Shown: in pieces, positions 59,046 through 64,000 of the stretch
How positions within the stretch are numbered: the first letter of the stretch is position 1
Layout of the letters: the number at the start of each line of letters is the position of its first letter
NCBI RefSeq assembly: GCF_902686445.1
Contig: NC_062232.1
Location: 69,333,440-69,397,439 of the forward strand
Direction: 5' to 3'
Source: Sciurus carolinensis
Taxonomy: Eukaryota; Chordata; Mammalia; Rodentia; Sciuridae
Length of the DNA stretch: 64,000 nucleotides
Notes under the pieces: model-generated
What the model was told of the DNA's origin: nothing
Seen by the model: only the letters and a program-made list of their open reading frames with translations
Database searches by the model: none
Translations under genes and position numbers: made by a program

Positions 59046-61929
59046 GCATTCAACCATGTTCTTCGTGTATGAGTATTGCAGAAGTAAGGAGAGTAAAGTT
59101 ACTCATTTCATTAAATATATACCTGAAAGAATAACCATACATGTATTTCAATAAGTTCCCAAGCTATTTAATTTTTATTCCTGAAAGATATAACTCATTC
59201 TGTTCAATTATTTCAATCTCTAATCACAAATTCAAATGACCCATAAATTACTATTATTTTTTAAGTTGTAGTGGCAGAGCAGCAAGGGCTATATTCAAAA
59301 CATAAAAGGGACCACTGTTATATTTCCCTACTATCAATTTCTACGTTCCACTTCTCTTGAAAAATGGGCAACAACATCTCTAAGGTGCTTCCTGCTGAAA
59401 GAGGGTGAAGTTTGGGAAGTAACCCAAAGTTCTATTCTCTATCAGGTGAGACATGGGCAGGTAGGGTATTCAGCATCAGAGCAGTTCAGAGGTCCACAGT
59501 GGCAGATCGCAGGTGACTGGACAAGGTAGACATAGGGCAGGGATCATGCTAAGACAACAATAAACAAGACAGCAAAACATTACTTTTTTGTAAATAGCAC
59601 AAAAGCAATTAGTATTTTAGCCAGTCTCTAAAAAACATGAGGACAGTAACTCATAATCTTATCAGTGAAAAACAGATCAAGTTCATCAATGTAGGGAGTT
59701 AGGAAGATTTGTAGGTCTATTAGATCAGGCTCAAATTAACTCAGGACAAATTTGTGACTCTTGAGTCCTTTGTGATTATTATTATTCACTTCCACACAAG
59801 AACACTTCCTTTATAATCAACTTTCTTACTTTTGGTAGGGCTGACGCAAGTGTACATCTTAGGTTAATTTAATAAATTGCTTTTCCTTTTAAATATTCAT
59901 GTAGGACTTTGCTTAGGCTCTACTCTCCTGCCAGGTGTTTAAGAACAAGTTGGTCAAAACTCACCTTGTTCCTATCTTAAGAGTCAGCTGAGATTCCTCA
60001 GTGATCACACTTGAGGACGTGTGTGAAGCCACTTGGTTCCTTTAGCTTTCCTCTTCCAGTGGTGCCATCTGCCAGGATGTGTCACAGTTTTGTTGACCAT
60101 ACATGGCTTCTCTTACAAGCATCAGGGACATTTCTCTCTCCAATGACCTTCCTCTTTGCAGAATGTGCACAGGTTGGCTTCCTGTTCTCTAGGGTTCTCT
60201 CGATCTTAATCAGCAGATCAGGTGAATCAACAGAATTTCAGGGCCCATAAATGACCCATAAATTCTTGCATTACAAAATTAATTTTGGAAAGAGTGTTTT
60301 GCGAATTGATGAGAATAAGTTAGTTACATGATAAATGGAAAATATTTTTTGTGTATTGGTTGAGATTTTGACAACATCAGCTGTAATAATTGCTACAAGA
60401 AAATAGTGATTACAGTATGAGAAGTGAAATCTTCTTTGTGAATAAAGGAAAAATATCCTAAGAATTTAAAATCCACAATGGTCATAAGTAGCCTGTCCTT
60501 CTTATTGTGTTGTATACATGATAATTTACCAATCAATTACTGAATAATATCATTGATTACTACCATGCCCCTGGACCTATTTTAACTTAGTGAAACAGTA
60601 GATATTGCTTAAGACCTTGTGACAGAATTAAGAAAATGACAGAATTTCAGTATATATAGTTTCAATGACATTATAAATTCTTTGGGAAGAAAAGACTAAT
60701 AAATTAATAAGACAATAAGCATTAAAGAGGTGCTGAATCAAAAGAGATTACATGCAATAATGATTTAGAGATTGGATAAATATTGAAAGTCTAGAATAGT
60801 TTTTGGAAAGCAAACTTTAACCAGGAGAAAGCTAGCATGAGCAGTTTGCTAAATAGAAATAATTCTTCAAACAGAACTCTATGAGGAGGTTGAATATAAA
60901 ATAAGACACAGAGGTAGAATTGCTATAAAATGTATAAATGGGGATGGGGAACATGGCCTACTCACCTTTCCTTATTTAAACATATGTACTTTATGAAATT
61001 ATTAAAATATAACATTTTCTTTCCCCTATTACATATATAAAATTAAAATTCAATTATATCCTTTCTTTTCTTTTTTCTTTCTTTTTCTTTCTCTCTCCCC
61101 TGCCCCATCTCTATTACTTTTCAAAGGCTTTCTACTGAAACTGGAATTAAATCTTTGGTATGCAAAGTCTCTCAGAACATGACATGTCCTACATTCCTCC
61201 TTAATACTTTCTCTTGCCTTTCCTATTCTTGCTCTTCATACTCTAATTACACAACTATTTGGAGTATCTTAAGAGTTCATGAACAATTTGTTAAATATCT
61301 AATATATTTTGTACTTTATTTTGTAATTTTATGAAGGGATGAAATAAGATAATAATTCACAATAAAATTTCCTTAATGGATCTGCCCAAACATTTTTATA
61401 ATTAGCAGATCCTTACAAGGAGATTCCTTTTTGAATACTTGTAGCTGAACAATATTTCAATTGTAATAGGAAAAATTAAAATTACTCTTCAAAATGTTAG
61501 GCTATAGATTAAATGTCACAAAATTTGTGTTTCTAATTGAAGAACAATTACTATCCCACAGTATCTAAAACTATTTCAATTTTTCAGAATTTGGAGGAGT
61601 CAGAAGTATTGACACAATCTGGATAATAGTTATTGAAGCTAATAAACACCCTACAATGCACAGTGTAGCCCCTCACAACAGACAATATGTAACCCCAAAT
61701 GTCAGTACTGACCAGGTTGAGAAACTCTAGTCTAAAATTACCAAAGGTTACTACTTATTATAATACTTTAAGAAGTAGAGTTTTCATGTATTGACATTAT
61801 TTTATGTAAGATGGAAACAACAAATAATACTACAGTATGACTATTATTTATTTATGTAAACATGAAATATATGCATGAGTAGAATGTGTGATACAATGTA
61901 ATCAATACATTTCCTCTCTCTTCTGTTTC
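59046..61929. other. AT-rich intergenic sequence, no gene recognised
   Basis: Contains a C/T-rich run at about 61060-61110. The 79-codon frame 60011-60250 has no recognisable domain. Confidence 0.35.
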
Positions 61930-62151
61930 TAATTTTATTTATTTATTTATTTATTTTGTGTGTGTGTGGGCATTGAACCCAGAGGTGGTTTATCACTGAG
62001 CTATGTCCCCAGCATATTTTTAATTTTTTAAGACAGGGTCTCAATAAGCTGCTTAGGGCCTTGCTAAGTTGCTTAGGCTGGCTTTGAACTTGCAATACTC
62101 CTGCCTCAGTCTCCCAAGCTGCTGGAATTATAGGTACCACCATCAAGCTCT
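61930..62151 (-). mobile_element. B1-dID SINE
   Basis: TTTA/TG tail, antisense ID (GGCATTGAACCCAGAGGTGG), then antisense B1 (CTCCTGCCTCAGTCTCCCAA). Confidence 0.88.
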
Positions 62152-62204
62152 TGTTAATTTTTTTTTAAAAAGAAAAGGAATTTTTTTCAGTCTTTCTGTA
62201 TTGT

Positions 62205-62645
62205 AACTGTGTCAGTTATCTTTTGCACTGCTGTGACCAATGACAGAAAACAAAGAAGAAAAAGTTTACTTTGGCTTATGGTTTCAGGGTTTCAGTCCAT
62301 GGTCAGTCAGCTCCATTGCTTTTAGGACTATAGTGAAGACGAAACATGGTTGAAAGACCTGGCAGAGGAAAGCTCTTCACCTCATGGCAGCCAGGAAGCA
62401 GAGAGAAAGGTCAGAGACAAGAAATGGAGACATGCTCATGACCTCCAACCAGGCTTCACCATCTATAATTTCTACCACCTCACAATAATGTCATCAAATT
62501 TTTAATCCATAAACAAAATAATCCATTGATAAAGTCAATCTTTATGATCCAATTACATCATGAAAGCCCCACCTGTAAACATTGCTGCATTGGGGTACAA
62601 GCCTTTAATACATGAGTCTTTGGGGGACATTCTGAATCCAAACTG
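62205..62645 (-). mobile_element. ERVL-MaLR-type LTR
   Basis: Antisense order: CACTGCTGTGACCAATGACA, GTTTACTTTGGCTTATGGTT, GCAGCCAGGAAGCAGAGAGA, CTTTATGATCCAATTACATC, GACATTCTGAATCCAAACTG. Confidence 0.65.
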
Positions 62646-62810
62646 AAAGTTGTGTGTATTCATTCTGGAGCTTGAGCATTGTTAGGATAGCTGAAATCAG
62701 TGTCTGTTAGGCATAGGATAAAAATTTTCTAAGTGAGTTGCAACAAGCTTGTGCAGATTTACTGGAATTGAAAATGGTTAACAGTAACCTTCTACAGATA
62801 TACCTTGTTA

Positions 62811-63089
62811 TAGTTTGGATATGAGGTGTTCCCCAAAAGCACCTTTGCTAACTCAGGAACGTTCAGAAATGATCAATTTTTCAGAACTGTAATCTAATCA
62901 GTTCACTGCAGTTTGAATGAACAGGTAAGGCATGGCTGGAAGAAATGGGTCACTGTGGGTATGCACTGGAAGGGTGCATCTTTTCTTGTGACCCCTTCCC
63001 TTCTCTCTGTGCTTCCTGGAGGCCACATATGGAACTGCATTCCTCTACCGTAAGCTTCTGCCATGATGTTCTTCCTCAGCATGAACCCA
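62811..63089 (+). mobile_element. MaLR-type LTR, cut by the ERV insertion
   Basis: TATAGTTTGGATATGAGGTG, TTCCCCAAAAGCACCTTTG, CATGATGTTCTTCCTCAGCA match the LTRs at 43161 and 49290 but stop at 63089, where an ERV LTR begins; the rest should lie beyond the window. Confidence 0.6.
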
Positions 63090-63533
63090 TGTTAGGGTCG
63101 TGGCACCCACCACCCGCAAAGGAAGACTCCAAGAGACCTTCTCATGCAACACGCACAGGGTTTATTGTCCAAGCATGCTGGGGCCCACTACATGTCCTTA
63201 CAGCAGGACAGAGGCAGAGAGCCCCGAGCCAAAGTACAGCGGTCTTTTTATAACAGCAAGCAAACAAGCAGTTTTCTTGGGTGGGCAAATTTATGGTTTT
63301 ACCAGCAATTTGGTGATGTTTATTCAAGGTTAACTCCCGATTTACTAGCAATTTGGTGATGTTTACACAGGATTAGCTCCGGAGCTCAGTTCCTTATCTG
63401 TTTTAGTCACAAAACTACAACAAAATGCAGGTGGGGGTTACATTATCTTTTCTGGGCCATTTTCTGACGTTTTTAGTTAACCCTCTCCAATCATTTAACT
63501 TTCTCATGTCCTTTGGCCTGAGCAACTCTTACA
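63090..63533 (-). mobile_element. 3' LTR of a gammaretrovirus-like ERV
   Basis: 444 bases; minus strand begins TGTAAGAGTTGCTCAGG and ends CCCTAACA. A polypurine tract (minus AGAAGGGGGAAA) is at 63534-63545 immediately before it. The four bases left of it are CCCA; the matching duplicate would be beyond the window. Confidence 0.8.
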
Positions 63534-63563
63534 TTTCCCCCTTCTCTTGGTCGGTCTCTAATC

Positions 63564-63920
63564 CTAGAGACCGTCTGAGTCACCCAGGGCTGTGTATTGT
63601 TGTCTAATTACCATTAATTTGACATCTCCTATCCTTTCTTGCACAAAGCCTATGATTCTAAGTATACAGGGTCCTATAGTTAAAGCTAGCAGCAACAATA
63701 TTAGGGATCCCACTATAGCGGACACCAGAGTAGTTAACTGAGGGGAAAAATTGAACCAGGATTCAAACCAGCTCTGACTAGCTTCCCAATCTTTCCTTCT
63801 GTTTGTTAGTCCTTCTCTGACTTTTGCCATGGATTCCCTCACTACTCCAGAATGATTAGCATAAAACCAACATTCTTCTCCCAGGGCTGCACATAGACCT
63901 CCTTGCTTACAGTCTTTAAA
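63564..63920 (-). pseudogene. env: Gammaretroviral env TM, C-terminal part
   Basis: Open from about 63911 to the stop at 63564. It starts within the conserved ectodomain just before a CX6CC motif (CAALGEECW region), then a helical segment with WFESWFNFSPQL, a membrane anchor (TTLVSAIVGSLILLLLALTI, then GPCIL), and a tail ending QQYTALGDSDGL, typical of gammaretroviral p15E-type TM. Upstream, at about 63920, the coding sequence is replaced by LTR U3 sequence of another family and stops appear, so SU and most of the TM ectodomain are absent here. Confidence 0.88.
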
Positions 63921-64000
63921 GGCAGGTAAATTTGGTAATTAATGAGCTTAGGAGATCCTTAACATTTTATTCTCCCGGGGCAGTCTCCAACTTCCAGAGG
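63921..64000 (-). mobile_element. U3 start and purine tract of the 2.4-kb LTR family
   Basis: 63921-63964 is the first 44 bases of the U3 seen at 2765-2808, and 63965-64000 matches its upstream purine tract and internal sequence (about nine differences in 80). In coding direction an ERV internal end and U3 start run straight into the TM of a different ERV. Confidence 0.75.

Overview
This is mammalian intergenic DNA, almost certainly from a squirrel-family rodent (Sciuridae: marmot, ground squirrel or relative). The evidence is the repeat content: many composite SINEs made of a 7SL/B1-like left part joined to a tRNA-like ID part (the B1-dID or MEN type described in squirrels), separate ID SINEs, rodent-type L1 copies and ERVL-MaLR LTRs. 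I found no functional host protein-coding gene. Open frames of 60-140 codons are scattered chance frames. Every longer or recognisable one belongs to a retrovirus, an L1, or one processed pseudogene.

Layout. 1-4.5 kb: an old minus-strand retrovirus end with a Lys3-type primer-binding site, interrupted by a plus-strand solo LTR; a second minus-strand LTR; an L1 3' end with a SINE in it; and another solo LTR. 4.5-16 kb: AT-rich sequence with a CA microsatellite and decayed L1, MLT1-like and ID/B1-dID pieces. 16-23 kb: a long decayed minus-strand L1 carrying nested insertions (SINEs, a solo LTR with 6-bp duplications, and a second L1 with a 5' inversion).

23.67-29.41 kb: the centrepiece, a fairly young minus-strand provirus of type-D betaretrovirus character. 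It has both LTRs (about 2.6% apart), a 6-bp target duplication, a Lys1,2-type primer-binding site, a broken gag, an open dUTPase-protease-G-patch frame and a reverse transcriptase fused in frame to an envelope TM segment by a large internal deletion. Between env and the 3' LTR lies a well-preserved duplicated RNA element matching the type-D constitutive transport element (CTE). 30.0-31.1 kb: a minus-strand NAXE (APOA1BP) processed pseudogene with poly(A) and target duplication.

35.0-39.04 kb: a 4.0-kb plus-strand L1 with a perfect 15-bp target duplication, broken ORF1, and an ORF2 lacking the reverse-transcriptase core. It sits beside a SINE that used the same target sequence. 39-47 kb: more L1 debris, then a plus-strand MaLR provirus (43.6-47.0 kb) with a solo LTR of the 23.7-kb ERV family inserted in it. 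47-62 kb: mostly unannotatable AT-rich sequence with MaLR LTRs, an hAT-type transposon remnant and LTR fragments. 62.2-64 kb: a MaLR LTR, then another split by a gammaretrovirus-like ERV (LTR, polypurine tract, TM tail) whose TM is abruptly joined to the U3 start of the LTR family seen at 2.4-2.8 kb.

Nothing here works as an operon or pathway. The window is a record of successive retroelement insertions. The best candidates for retained or reusable function are the CTE, the 270-codon dUTPase-protease frame and the RT-TM fusion frame. All family names rest on reading by eye; no database search was run.
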